A DNA stretch of 64,000 nucleotides from Colocasia esculenta (Eukaryota; Streptophyta; Magnoliopsida; Alismatales; Araceae): assembly GCA_014218235.1 (NCBI GenBank), contig CM024760.1:7606049-7670048 (forward strand). The letters are read 5' to 3'. The notes beneath the pieces were generated by a model, which was not told where the DNA came from, ran no database searches, and worked only from the letters and a program-made list of their open reading frames with translations. This document shows positions 32,076-43,263 of this stretch, one piece after another; position 1 is the first letter of the stretch; each line of letters starts with the position of its first letter. The position numbers and the translations under genes were made by a program.

Positions 32076-33190
32076 TTAAAAAAAAGGAATTTGCAGGTAT
32101 ATATACATATGATTTTGTTCACATGAACTGCTGCCGCTGCTTGGGGGTTTCAAGGCTGGGGCTTAAATTCCAAATCCCATATCTTATTCTGCGGAATGTA
32201 ACATTACACCAGTGCTTTAATTATTTCTTGCTTTACTTGTACCTGTTGCTTACAATAAAATAAAGGATCGATGTCTCACCTTTCATGGTGGGGAGCATTC
32301 TTTGTACTTCAATGATGTTAAGAATATGTTAGAGGTTTAAGCGAAATAGACATCATGCATGCATGGAGCAAAGAAGTTCCAACTATTATATATCTTCTAT
32401 CTGCTGGCTGATTTTTCCAGCTATATGTTGCATATCATGAAGCTTTTTGTTCATATTTCAAAGCCAAAATAGTCTTGGTTTATTGGGGATTTCAATATAT
32501 TAATTAAGCGAATCCCAAATTATTTTACATGATGGATGCCGTCAGTTGTGTAGCAACTTAATTTATTAAAGTAAATAAATAAATTATAGTTAATTAAATT
32601 CTAAAGATTAAAGGGGTTAAATGAAAAACCCAATATCATCAAATATAGTCAATGGGCTTAACAAATGGTCCATAATAGAATTGTTGGGTCAAAATAGGAG
32701 ATAGAATAAAAGAATAATAAGAAATTATTATTAAATTTAAAATGCCCATTGCCCCTTTAGATAAACTAGGCTAAATTAGCTTAAATACATTAGATACTGA
32801 TAAAAATTTGTACTTAAGACTTATCCTAATTTGGAAAATAAGTTTCCAATTCAATCTTACTCTAATTGAAGTTTGGAAGACTTAAGAGATTGAGATAAAC
32901 ATGAAAAATTCGAAATTAAAAGGAGTTAGAGTAGTATTAGGAATAAGAAATTGTTATTCTTATAAACATACCCCAAAATCCCTCATGGCTGACCCTATTG
33001 TTGCTTAGAGTTTCTCTGAGATGTGAAGAGAAGCCCATTGGAGGAGAAATTCTCAGAGAAAAGAGCTTCTAAGTGTTTTTCATCAAGTTCTTCACGCTTT
33101 TACCTTAAAATCGCAAATTCGTTCAAAGATAGACATTCTCCTAAGTAAAACTTAATTAGATCTCTCTATGGGCTCATCTCCATGCTAGAA
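32076..33190. other. 3' flank of X8 copy A and AT-rich intergenic DNA
   Basis: The first 250 bp are the likely untranslated tail of X8 copy A. The rest is AT-rich and non-coding. From about 32590 it may be the edge of the repeat described at 33190-36700. Confidence 0.35.
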
Positions 33191-36100
33191 ATATGATCAC
33201 CACATTTTTTTCTAATTTTTATCATGCATATTGTGAGTATTTAACCCTTCAAGTTCATACATCTTCATGTACCCGACCCCTTGTTCTTCATCTCAAAGCA
33301 TGTTCAATTCATGTCCCCTTTCAAATTTCTTGGTTCTATACGTTCGTGAGTTTGTTAGCTTTGTTTTAAAATAAGTTTGGTAATTTTTAGTGCTTTCAAC
33401 AATGAGATTTAAGTGTTTCTTTACCCCTATGTCACAACGGGCTTTCTGCGTTTGAACACGGTGGCCCTGGTGACCGCATCCAGAACTCGACGGTACGATA
33501 CGTCGCATTTTGAATGTGACACCCTACCATGATGGGTTCACTTAAAGATCGCGCCGCACACCTAGACCGCATTCTAAATGTGAATATTCACTCCGTCGCG
33601 TTCTGACAATTGGTCTAGAAATCTTCAATACCCGTGAACAATGCACTTTGACTTGGATTTAAGGCTTGCAATTGATCCTGCAACCTATCTGAAGTTGATG
33701 TATGTTAAATTGACATGTTAATTAAGTTCATGTAATTAAATGTGGGCACCCCTTTTTTTAATGGGCCCAAACCGCCGGCCGATTATCCAAGCCGCTAGCA
33801 CCGGTTTTAGCCCCTCATGGGCTGTGCAAAAAAAAAGGGGCAAAAGGCCCACTCAAAAGGGCACCAAGGCCCATCTGAAATTAGCCTTCATCTCACTCCA
33901 TAAAGTGGGGAGGTGAGACTAAGCATTTGTGACACCTCCCAAAAGGGAGTGCCACAAATGGAAAAAGGCAAGTCTGCCATTTCTGCTGCGCAGGGAGCTG
34001 TTTGGGCCTGTTTTGGCCTTCTCCTCCCTTCTAGAAAGCTTGGGCAAGGGGATACGCAAGAGGGCAAAAAGAGGGGCTGTTCTTGCATGAAAGGAGGGCC
34101 TTCCTCTCTGGTTTTCTGAAGGAACCAGCAGCAAGAAGCCAAGGGAGAGGCCTGCGTTTTCTGCTCAAGAGGAGTCTTCCACCCGTGAAGAAGAAAGAGG
34201 AAAAGAGAGAGAAGAGAAATGTGAGAAGAGAAAGCAAGAGAGAGAGGAGTCCTTCTTTGGGGGGGGGGTTTCTTGTCTTGTCACATCAAGAGAGCAAGAG
34301 AGCAAGAGGGCTCCCACGTTGGGTTCTCCCCCCCTCTTTTCTCTTGGTTTTGCAAACCTTGTACCTCCTCATCCCTTTCTTTATTGAAATAGATCATGAG
34401 TTGTGCATTTAATGCTCTTCCCCCCATCCCATCTTGGGTTTTAAAAGTTTTCTTTTCTTTGCAAATGGGGTTACGGGATGGGATGGCCTCTCTATAGAGG
34501 TACATCTCTCTCCCTCCTAACACTCCATATGGGGTCAAAAGGCCTCCCATACCTCAATAAATGAGGTCATGGGAGCATGGGACTTCATGCTACATTCAAT
34601 GCATGCATGGCATACCTTTCTCTCCTCCAAATAGACCATGTTTTCTACTGTTTAGAGCCTGCAAAAAACCAGTTTTCTGCTGCCTTGGCCGCCCCCTAAG
34701 AGATCCCCATTGTGCCCATTGTGCACCCATGGCCATGGCCAAGGGGATTGAGCAAACAATGCTCATATCCCTTTGCTCGAATGCCATCTTCAAAAGACCC
34801 TTTCAAAAGAAATCATCAAGCATAGTTCGCCCTTCTCAATAGATCACCCCATTGGCGGTTTTCAACCCCCCCATAGATGTGTGTTTCAGACCAACACCGA
34901 ACATTCTCTAAATAGCCCCATTTCGCTACTCAAAGGGGGTTGGGCAAATAATGCCTAAATCCCTTTGTTTAGCCCACCTAGAAACGGGTTGTAATGCCAT
35001 CTCAATATCCAAAATCACCCCGGCCATGAGCAAGGGCGTTCTTGGAGAGAGGCATGGTCACCCCTTTGCACAGGTGACTGGCTGCGCCGATTCAGCCTGG
35101 TTCTGATTTCTGGCAGTCATGTAAAACCAGAACAGAGCTGCGCCGATTCGACGCTGGCCATCACGTTGGCCAAAATCACGTGAGCAAAATCATTGCTCTA
35201 CGTGACACCGGCTGATAAGCAGTCAAAAGTCATAATATGAAACCCATCCACATCCCCGAATCGGACAACATAATGTTCGTGTTCGGACGGGTGGGTTCAC
35301 ATGTGATTCATCGTCCCGTGGGTTGCTTGGCCATAACATTGCCCGAATCTCCGTAGGCATGCCTGGGGGATCGAGGTCTTAGGCCGTCGGAGTTACGTCG
35401 TTTTACGACGTACACTCTCCCTTTTGGTGCCATCTCCGCTTGTGGTGGATGAGCATCGCGCTTTCCCCTCTATCACCGCGATGAGGGGAAATGCTGCCGA
35501 ATTTCCCCCGCGAGGGTCGAGTTGGCGCAAAATTCCTAAAAAAGGTCATTAGCTTCTAGTTGAGTTGGCAACGTTGCAAACGAAAGCCAATTCGATGATG
35601 TCTATGATTTCAGCCGGGTTGCGCCGATTCGCCTTATCTCGTCAGCTGCGCCGATTCGAGGACGTTTGCGAAGCGCGTTGAGCCATCAAGCTCCGCCGAA
35701 CGAATAGAACTCCGCTTCAAATACTCAAGGGGCCCAAACGGCAAATTAAAATCGTTTAATGATAAAAAAAAAGAATTGCAAAGACAAATTGAACCCTTTT
35801 CAAGCAAAAGAGAAGAAGAAAGTAAAAGGCCATTCTATGCTGTTAAATGACCAAGTTCAACCCTTTTCAAATGACAAAATCCCCTCGGGTTTTACAAAAG
35901 ATCAAAGGGTCAAATCAATCCTTCTTTTAAAAGAGCAAAAGACCGTTTCATATTTTGCAAAAGAACAAAGGACTAATTTGAACTATTTTCAAAAGAGCAA
36001 GAGATCAAATTAGACTCTTTTTTAAGTCGTAAAAGATTGCATCACCGCGCATAGAAGAGTCAAATCAAGCCTTTTCTAAACAAATAAATGATCATCACAT

Positions 36101-36700
36101 GTTTGCAACAAAAAAGAAATCAAATTGAAATGACTTTCAACAAATGACCAAATTGTGTCTATTTTCAACAAAAAAGTAAAAGAGACCACCCTTTTCAAAA
36201 TTGTCTTTCTCAAATAGATTTAAAAGGCCGAATTGGACCCTTTTCGTGGTAAAGGAAACCAATAAATAAATAGACAAAGAGATTAGGTAGCGGGTTGAGT
36301 GAAAGGTCTAATGGGTTCGATTAGGCGTTTGACTTGCTCCCTGATATTTCAGTTCAATTATGCTTTGCACCCTTTTATCGGATGTCCCGTTTTAAGGTCA
36401 CGAGGCTTTCTAATCTGGCAATTAATCAAGGGTTTTCTCTTTCTAAAAGAGATGTAATTAACGTCGTTGCGCTCAGGCAACGGCGAGATTTTGGTCCAGG
36501 ACCCGACCACTCACTTTCGTTTGACGAAGTCAAACGGTGCGCACAAGAGACTTAAAGCCCTCCGACTCTCAGAGGCAAACCATTTGGTTGTCACTTCGGT
36601 GACTGGCACGCCCGCGCTGTGCGAATTGCCGATTCATCTCACGTCAATTTTGCCCGTGTGGCGTTCGACGGGATTTGGATTAGTAATACGCGCGTACCCA
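33190..36700. repeat. Long unclassified dispersed repeat, LTR-retroelement-like but non-coding
   Basis: GC content rises compared with its surroundings, and stop-rich frames show no gag or pol motifs. Features include repeated GCGCCGATTCG words (about 35092, 35144, 35635 and 35668) and purine-rich reiterations of TTTTCAAA...AAAGAGCAAA (35800-36200). The composition and lack of genes fit LTR or untranslated parts of a Ty3-type retroelement. Boundaries, a primer-binding site and a target duplication were not found. Confidence 0.35.
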
Positions 36701-36929
36701 TGAGAAAATGAGAAAACATGATAAATAGAATTTAAAAGAATATTTTAAATAAAATTCCCATCTCCACATTAAATTATAAGGATTCTTAGTCTGATAACTT
36801 TTTCGTGCTATCTTGATTATAACTTGTGATTGTCTCATATATCTATCCAATAAAACCTCAACTTCGGTCATCATCATGTGATGACTATAAAAGAATTAAT
36901 ACAAACATAAAAGTAATTAAAATGATTAA

Positions 36930-38360
36930 CACGAAGGATATGAAATAACAAGGGTTTGCATATACATGATTTGTATTAGTTTTAATTTATCGCTATTTTG
37001 AAGCACTACTACCATTGCTATGTTGTTCTAGAAGTCCTCTAGAATGCTGAGCAATTGTTTCCACACCCTCTTGACGTTGTAAGAATCATTCGTCAAGCAT
37101 TCATTCTGCCGGACTAGAACTCACTCGTCAAGGCCTCCGTAAGTCTATGTGAACCTAGAATTTCTCTAGAATGCTGAGTAGGTTGTACCTTTAACACCTA
37201 TGCACGTTATGGGAAAATGTTGGACCTATATAGCATGTTCCAACTAGCCTTGAGTGTCTCAATGTGATCGCATCCTATCTGTTGCCTGCCTTAATAACGT
37301 GGCCGATATAGGGATCCCGTCTTCTCTAGACGTCGCACCCAACCCATGACCGCATTCTTAATTATCGCGGCAAGGTGGCAAACTGTGTTCTCCCTATCAC
37401 TGCCAGTACCTGAGAGTACTGCTCAATAGGGTTTCTCATGTGTTATCGATCTGTTTTACATGCATGGTCTCAATATATTTCTAGATAATCAGAAACTAAT
37501 TGTTCTCTTCTCTCTTTCAATGCAGAAGTACTCTTATCTACTCGTCTATACTTCTTATCTTTTCTTGGAACTCGCTTGGCCACCAAAAAATGATTGTCTA
37601 GATAAAACACATGACCCAATGTCTGTGCATATAAAGCATTGTATGGTCCTGGGAGGAGCACCCAAAGGTACTTGTACCTACAGGAGTAAATTCACACGGT
37701 GTGGCATTTTACCAAAGTGCTATATTATCTTGATTAATCTATGACAAACATACTCGTGAAAGTGTTAGACTTGACTTGTTACATGACTTGACTTGAATTG
37801 TACATGCTATACATGGCCATTACTCTCTCTCGTGCTATACTTGTTACTGCTTGCTATTACTTGAGATCGTCATGCTCTTTCTCTCTATCTTGACTTGCCA
37901 TATATCATGTAGTTATTCTGCTTGTTAACACGTTAATCACTTAAAATATTATCTGGTTCATGAGGTATAAGTCCTACTGAACGTTCGCTCATCAAGTGTT
38001 TCTTAATATTTTTCAAGTGAGTCAGATGACAGATGACGATGCACGATGGACAAAAGTGATAAGTGATTTGGCGTCATCGTGGCATAAAAGGATTACCCTA
38101 GCGTCATAATAGAGTCTTATAAGTGAAGTCTAGTTGCTTTTAGTTTCTTTCCAATGTCAAGTGTCATAATGGGCCCTATATAATGGCTCTGAACTAGTGG
38201 TTGTAATTGACTTAGTTAATTTATTATCAATAAAATAAAGACTTTGTATTATCCAATTATTACTTTAGTTACTCTGGATTACTTGACTGCTCGATATATT
38301 ATATATCTGCTCACGTTCTCGATTTATTTTGCTGCTAATTAAATTGGGGGCATGACAAGT
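36930..38360 (+). repeat. LTR-like fragment, probably Ty3/gypsy type
   Basis: Contains GTCAAGGCCTCCGTAAGTCT (about 37119-37138), which recurs in inverse orientation near 50360-50390 with matching neighbours (ACAC..TCTCTTGAC). It ends in GGGGGCATGACA at about 38346-38357, a plausible LTR 3' end. Its outer 5' edge is not resolved and no coding domain is present. The class assignment is inference from this style of LTR. Confidence 0.4.
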
Positions 38361-38602
38361 GGTGTGATGAATATGCCCAAAAGAGCAAGAACTTAGAATG
38401 TGGAAAAATTAATCATCGAAGTTTCATTTCGCAAAAGAATTCATGAATTGCCTCAGTGCCATACACCATTCGGAATGGAGTCCTTGTCTTAGTTGTTATG
38501 TTAGATGTTTAGCATTTTCTAACTCACAATATATATAGATGGCTTCATTTCTTTATTTTAAATCAAATTTCTTTTTTCGAAGTTGATGGAAAGTAAGTCT
38601 TA

Positions 38603-38963
38603 GGCATCGTTTGTTACCGATTTTTAAAAATTGAAAATCGAAAAAATAGGCAATCTATGTAGCGTGACGCGGGTGCGAAGCTTTATGAGGCGCGGGCGAC
38701 GAGGTGTACAAAAGATGAAAAATAAATAAATAAATTTCCGAAAGCGCGACCCTTCTCTCTACCTCTCTCCTATTTTACGAAATTTTTTCGGAAGCGGTGG
38801 TGAACCCGCTTCCCTACGCGAGGGACGTTCTCTCTATCTCTCTCTTACTGCGAAAAGTGTTGTGCACGCAAACCGGAGCGGAGAGATGCACGTTTGGAAA
38901 CGCCACAAATCTTGTCAAAGATTTCTAATTTCAAATTTTTTCTACTGCATTACCAAACGGTGC
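38603..38963. mobile_element. Tourist-like miniature element, TTA duplication
   Basis: Left end GGCATCGTTTGTTACC and right end ATTACCAAACGGTGC are inverted, with TTA on both sides (38600-38602, 38964-38966). At 361 bp with no coding, it fits PIF/Harbinger-derived Tourist elements. Confidence 0.55.
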
Positions 38964-39263
38964 TTAGTAATTAAACATCCAAAACAAATCATTACAATCG
39001 TCTCACTCATACAAAGAACAGATAGACACAAAATACAGATGAATACGTACATGGAGAGGGGGAATTTTGACTCTCTGACCCAATCTATAAAAGGCCTAGT
39101 TGCAAATTTGGTGTAATAGGTGAAAATCTAGTTACCAAGCAAGACCCATCATGAAGTGCCACAAGCACTTTATGTGCCTCCCAAGTGGAGAACCCCTTAA
39201 TATAGTATTAAAGTTAGGAGAACAGTTCGAGGCAATGGTAAGAGGCTATTGAGGTTACCTCTT

Positions 39264-40250
39264 AGGTTTTCTTTAAAAAGAGCAGAGTTTAAAAATTTTA
39301 TTAGTTAAGTAGCAGACTTAAAATTTAAATTAACAAAGTAGCACACTTTTGACTGTCCACGGCACGTTCACGTGCACGTAGGTGCAATCACACAAAAAAA
39401 AAATAAAGTATTGAAGTCGGTCAGGACGATACCGACTTGCCTCTCTTTTTTTTTTATTATGTGAAGTCGGTTCTGCAGAGCCCGACTTCTACTTGATTTA
39501 AAAAAAAAAGGAAATGAAATCGGTCTTTGCACAACTGATTTCTTTTTTATTTTTTTAAACTTCCCTCTCTCCCCCTCCCTCTCTCTCTTCTTCTTCTTCC
39601 TCTTTTTCATGCGATTCTTTCTTCTTATTATTATAATAATATTTATACATAATTTTATTAGTATTTATATACTTAAAATAATAATGAAATTTAAAATATA
39701 TATTTATAGTTAATTTATGTATATAGTTTATTTTCAATAGTTATAATAACATTTTAAGAATATGATGAGTCAAATCTATAGATGTCAATTAGGGTTGTCA
39801 ATGTATCAAGTTGTCTCGACATGTCTGTAGATTTGACTCAATTTTAAGTATATAAATACTAATAAAATTATGTATAAATATTATTATAATAATAAGAAGA
39901 AAGAATCGCATGAAAAAGAGGAAGAAGAAGAAGAGAGAGAGGGAGGGGGAGAGAGGGAAGTTTAAAAAAATAAAAAATAAATCGGTTGTGCAAAGACCGA
40001 TTTCATTTCCTTGTTTTTTTTTTAAATCAAGTAGAAGTCGGGTTCTACAGAACCGACTTCACATAAAAAAAAAAGAGAGAGAAAAGGCAAGTCGGTAGCA
40101 CAATACTTTATTTTTTTTTGTGTTACTGCACCCACGCGCACGTGAACGTGCCGTGAAACAGTCAAAAGTGTGATATTTTGCTAATTTAAATTTTAAGTCT
40201 ACTACTTAACTAATAAAATTTTTAAACTTCGCTATTTTTAAAGAAAACCC
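39264..40250. mobile_element. Foldback MULE-type element, perfect 9-bp duplication
   Basis: A 987-bp element whose halves are inverted copies (39264 to about 39760, and about 39800-40250). Ends are AGGTTTTCTTTAAAAA and TTTTTAAAGAAAACCC, flanked by TTACCTCTT (39255-39263 and 40251-40259). The same Lys/Arg-rich frame (MKKRKKKKREREGERGKF) appears on both strands, but only because the arms are inverted purine-rich repeats. Confidence 0.75.
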
Positions 40251-40259
40251 TTACCTCTT

Positions 40260-41575
40260 GGCTTGTGCTAAGGTAGGTAGCTAGCTCGGCTCCCGCTCCA
40301 CCTGTTAAACTTGTTCAGGTGGATCTTTACTCGGCAAGCCCTTAGCCTGATAGCCATTAGCTTGGGAGGCCTTTAGCCCGGCACTCAAATCCTATTCCGG
40401 TAGGTTGTTAGTCTAGCAGACCCCTTAGTTCCGTGGAAGTAAAGCAGTCGACACTCTCGTCTGATATATCAGTTAGTGGATCTCACATGGATGAGTTACT
40501 CAGGATGAAGTGGAGTCTTAAAGACGAAGATAATGGGTTTTCTACAATCACACCCACGATCTTCGTAATGGGTGTCAATGCCCAAGATGGCCACTATCTT
40601 GGAGTTATGTCTATGACCTGGTCTTAACTGCTGCCACATCAACTGAAGTCGTCTAAGAAGGGCGACCATCTTTAATTAAAACCTCTGAGAAATCTCTAAC
40701 ACATATTATGCAGTACTCAAATTGGAGAGCAATCTCAAATTGACTTCCCTCTTGTCTGTGCTCTAGCCACTATTGATTTAGACATATATAAGACATTTTA
40801 TATCTTAGGGTCCTCATCTCGAGATTTCGGATCCTCTCTTCATCTTTACATATCTCTCTCTTAACGAGCAAAGATTGCTTTCCTATCTATTTCTCAAATT
40901 CTATCCTACAATCTGTAACTAGAGATTTGAGATCGTGCATATCTTCAGTACCCAATTGAATGGGGAGGACAGTCTCACAAGAAAGATCAACTTTGTGCAA
41001 TGCTCGAATTCTGACCCAAAATCTAAGTACTAAATTGAGAGAATCCTACAAATAAATTATCCTATACGTAGAATTACACCTCATCAAGAATTAATAGATT
41101 CCAACATAGCACCAATGTTGTGATATCTCCACATTGGCGAACTCCTATTATTAATCAGTTTTTCTAAAAATTTCAAAATAGTAGCAGTACAACCTATAAA
41201 GTACCGTGATTACAGAAAATTATATTATACTCATGCAGCAGTACTCCTGGATCCGCTCTCTCAATCTCACCAAGAATTCATCCACACGTTCGAGCCTCCC
41301 TATATCAAAAGAAGGTACTGCGTCAGCTTGTTGGCATTCTTAATTTTAAGGCATATATATCTTAATCTTTTATTCGTTCATTCATTTGTTATATATCTTT
41401 CTTATATCCCCTTATTTGCAGACGTAATGGTGCTGGATAAGGTCCCAGATATGGGAATTCCCAGATGGGAATGTCTTCATGGCAGAGTTTGTGGTGCTGG
41501 ATTTGGAGAACTATCCAAAGTCAAGATTAATGTTTCCGTATGGCAGATCGATACCCCCACGAAGAAGGCTATACA

Positions 41576-41607
<32 letters not shown>

Positions 41608-41752
41608 CATAAATATTGGAGGACATCTCCCCGCTCTCCACAGCTCCAAGAAGAGATCGATCTACTTCTCTAGCTGTGAGAGGTGTCTGTCGTCTCCATC
41701 GATCCTCTGCCAATCTCCTGCTCCGTACATCGATCTCTCCTCCAACGCTGCA
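40260..41752. other. Intergenic and promoter side of X8 copy B
   Basis: No independent gene is recognised. A (TA)n run at about 41574-41598 lies 150-180 bp before the X8-B start codon. The sequence at 40270-41160 has an LTR-like look but no boundaries. Confidence 0.35.
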
Positions 41753-41945
41753 ATGGCCGGAGCAATCCCCTCTCTTCCGGTTCTCTTACTTGCGCTTGTC
41801 TTGCTCGCCTCCTGCTCTGGTAATGAGGCTTTTTCTAAGAGTTCTGAATTTTTTTAGCAACAATTCGAAAAGCATCACTTACACATGATTTTCTAAACAA
41901 TTTGCAGAAACAATGAAGATGGTGAATGCTCAGGTATCCATGCAT

Positions 41946-41978
<33 letters not shown>

Positions 41979-41979
41979 C

Positions 41980-42019
<40 letters not shown>

Positions 42020-42872
42020 AGAATATCTGATCTGATTTTTCTAAATTTATTTTCTCTTTCTTTTTTTTTCTGTTTGTATTTGAAAGACCCACCTTCCTTC
42101 TCTCTCTGATAAATCATACAGTCATCATCTAAGAATCTGGGTTTGAGAGGGAGGGGCCTCAGATTCAAATTTGGGACAGAGCTGGGGTTTTTATTCCAAC
42201 CAAAAAAAAAAAAAAGGATAACATTATCTCTATCTTGCATCTAAATGTCCATTTTTTTCCCTCTGTTCATGCATCGGGATGCAGCAGACATGGTGTGTTG
42301 CAAGGGATAGTGCAAGCCAACAGCAACTGCAGAACAACCTGCTCTTTGCTTGTGCTAGGGTGAACTGCCACATCATAGGCTCTGGTGGATCCTGCTTCTT
42401 CCCCAACACCCTCATTAACCATGCTTCGGTGGCCATGAATCTTTACTACAAGGCCAACAACAGGAACCCATCTGCCTGCGACTTCAATGGCTCTGGCGCC
42501 ATTGCCGTCACGGACCCAAGTGAGTACACTGCTATATGTGTATATACTAACCCACCACACAACACACATAAGTGGGCCTCTTGTATATGAGAAATGCTGG
42601 TTATTCGGGTGTCCGGATAACTAGTATGAGCTAGATCGGCCGCGCGACCGACCTGATTGGCCGGCCGCACATGAGCATCGTGGGGCCCACATACGGCCGA
42701 CCAATCAAGTCGACCGCACGGCCGATCTACGTCAACTAGTTACTCCTGGTATATTTATCTTTATCATGAATTCTAGGTTATATATATTATCTTTCATGGT
42801 TTCCTGATACCTGGTTCTGAAAGATATATGATTCTTGATTTGGCAGGTTTTGGAGGATGTAAATATCAATGA
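41753..42872 (+). CDS. Small secreted X8-domain protein, copy B (Ole e 10 / callose-binding type)
   Basis: Exons: 41753-41819, 41908-41933, 42285-42519 and 42847-42872, 354 nt, 117 aa. A signal peptide (VLLLALVLLASCS) is followed by a 26-nt microexon linker (TMKMVNAQ) and one X8 domain: QTWCVARD, LLFACARVNC, GSGGSCF, NHASVAMNLYYK, ACDFNGSG and DPSFGGCKY. Exon 3 is 235 nt and exon 4 is 26 nt, exactly as in copy A, so the two are paralogues from a local duplication. The predicted role is binding callose in the wall; there is no anchor signal. The exon 3 acceptor is CAGCAG, so alternative use could drop one Gln. Intron 1 is short, and intron 2 carries (GA)n and (TA)n microsatellites. A relic miniature element sits in the last intron. 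Confidence 0.87.
41949..42016. repeat. (GA)n and (TA)n microsatellites in intron 2 of X8 copy B
   Basis: About 14 GA units (41950-41978) are followed by about 17 TA units (41983-42016). Confidence 0.9.
42589..42750. mobile_element. Truncated miniature element of the 30800 family
   Basis: The left end GAGAAATGCTGGTTATTCGG and the GC-rich core (GGCCGGCCGCACATGAGC, CCGACCAATCAAGTCGACC) match the elements at 17622 and 30800. The right end stops at CTAGTTACTCCTGG without the expected ATTTCTC, so it seems trimmed. It sits in the last intron of X8 copy B. Confidence 0.55.
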
Positions 42873-43263
42873 ATTTGTTCACATGCATGAACTGATGCGG
42901 CTGGGTTCCAAGCTCTGGGGCTTACATTCCGAATCACATGTCATCATTAGTCTAATAAGTCTTACATAGTATACAGAGAATCTGAACCTGTACTCTTTAG
43001 CTTTCCTCTTGCTTTGTTAAGAGCAAAATAAAGCCTTTATGTGCCCACTTAATACTGGGGGAGAACTCTTTTGCATTTCAATGATATGCAATTCTTTTCA
43101 TTCTCAACAAATTTCATGAAATGGATGTTGTTGGATATTGAGCTTCTTGCGTTCCCTCCACCCTCGGCTCTCCCCTCCACAAAAAACAAATCTCGTTGCA
43201 CCAGCGGATTTACCGACTTAAGTTGTGCGCACTTCAGACACAAGACGGATGGGTTCCGCAGTC
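42873..43263. other. 3' flank of X8 copy B up to the satellite
   Basis: Includes the likely untranslated tail (AATAAA-like AAAATAAAG near 43024). The satellite begins abruptly near 43264. No other gene is seen. Confidence 0.4.

Noticed and set aside
33888..34842. Several overlapping frames of 60-110 codons
   Set aside because: They sit in repeat-like DNA, conflict with one another on both strands and have no known domains.
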